6,295 nucleotides of DNA from the NCBI GenBank assembly GCA_003506065.1, contig DNXA01000075.1:3084-9378 (forward strand), given 5' to 3'. The number at the start of each line of letters is the position of its first letter. Position 1 is the first letter of the stretch. The notes below the pieces were generated by a model that had not been told where the DNA came from, ran no database searches, and saw only the letters and a list, made by a program, of their open reading frames with translations. This DNA is from Actinomycetota bacterium (GTDB taxonomy: Bacteria > Actinomycetota > Actinomycetes > S36-B12). The translations under genes were made by a program, and so were the position numbers. Positions 6,226 through 6,295 of the stretch are shown here, piece by piece.

Positions 6226-6295
6226 GTGCCCGCGATCATTCTGCTCGGCTCCCAATGGGGGGACGAGGGTAAAGGCAAGGCGACCGATCTTCTTG
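6226..6295 (+). CDS. purA: Adenylosuccinate synthetase, N-terminal fragment (3' partial)
   Basis: First 23 codons of the enzyme that joins IMP and aspartate using GTP, the first committed step of AMP synthesis. The visible protein begins V(M)[22 protein letters not shown]. The glycine-rich QWGDEGKGK (residues 10-18) is the highly conserved GTP/IMP-binding loop of PurA and contains the catalytic Asp13. The KATDLL that follows is the actinobacterial wording, where E. coli has KIVDLL. The start is GTG, and the protein N-terminus matches actinobacterial PurA lengths exactly, so an upstream start is not needed. No Shine-Dalgarno is present. The gene continues past the window end and marks the change from accessory sugar uptake to housekeeping genes. 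Confidence 0.96.
   Translation, partial: MPAIILLGSQWGDEGKGKATDLL

Noticed and set aside
1..6295. CRISPR arrays, tRNA or rRNA genes, insertion sequences, phage or toxin-antitoxin genes.
   Set aside because: No direct-repeat array, RNA-gene signature, transposase motif or terminal inverted repeats were seen. Nearly every base is in a recognised metabolic gene.

Overview
The window is compact, high-GC bacterial DNA, about 60% G+C by eye, with genes packed end to end. The organism is most likely an actinomycete (Actinomycetota). The evidence is the base composition, the GTG start, the wording of the visible PurA N-terminus ([14 protein letters not shown], the actinobacterial form), two genes that lack a Shine-Dalgarno sequence, and a ROK-regulated sugar ABC operon. 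No genus can be named from this sequence.

Layout. Positions 1-5092 are one plus-strand sugar-uptake operon that enters the window already in progress. It holds a xylose/ribose-type periplasmic binding protein (5' end missing), a single-domain CUT2 ATPase, a XylH-like permease, a ROK-family repressor and an aldose 1-epimerase-like protein. From the ATPase onward the genes are tightly coupled: a 4-base ATGA overlap between ATPase and permease, a 12-base gap to the ROK gene, and a 1-base TGATG overlap to the epimerase. The only real gap in the operon is the 104 bases between the binding-protein and ATPase genes. It contains two strong perfect inverted repeats and an unused Shine-Dalgarno sequence. 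A minus-strand Gfo/Idh/MocA oxidoreductase (5082-6161) converges on the operon, and the two coding regions overlap by 11 bases. A 64-base divergent intergenic region follows, and the window ends 23 codons into purA (adenylosuccinate synthetase).

How it works together (inference). The binding protein captures a monosaccharide outside the membrane, and the permease with an ATPase dimer imports it. The epimerase-like protein would interconvert sugar anomers so that the next enzyme receives the right form, and the ROK protein would sense the sugar and control the operon. The substrate is probably a pentose or hexose of the xylose/ribose/fructose group. No kinase or isomerase is present to settle it. 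The oxidoreductase may act on a related sugar or cyclitol, but it is transcribed separately.

No previously undescribed system was found. The most notable non-coding features are the double hairpin between binding protein and ATPase, and a pair of abutting palindromes just upstream of what looks like a leaderless purA.
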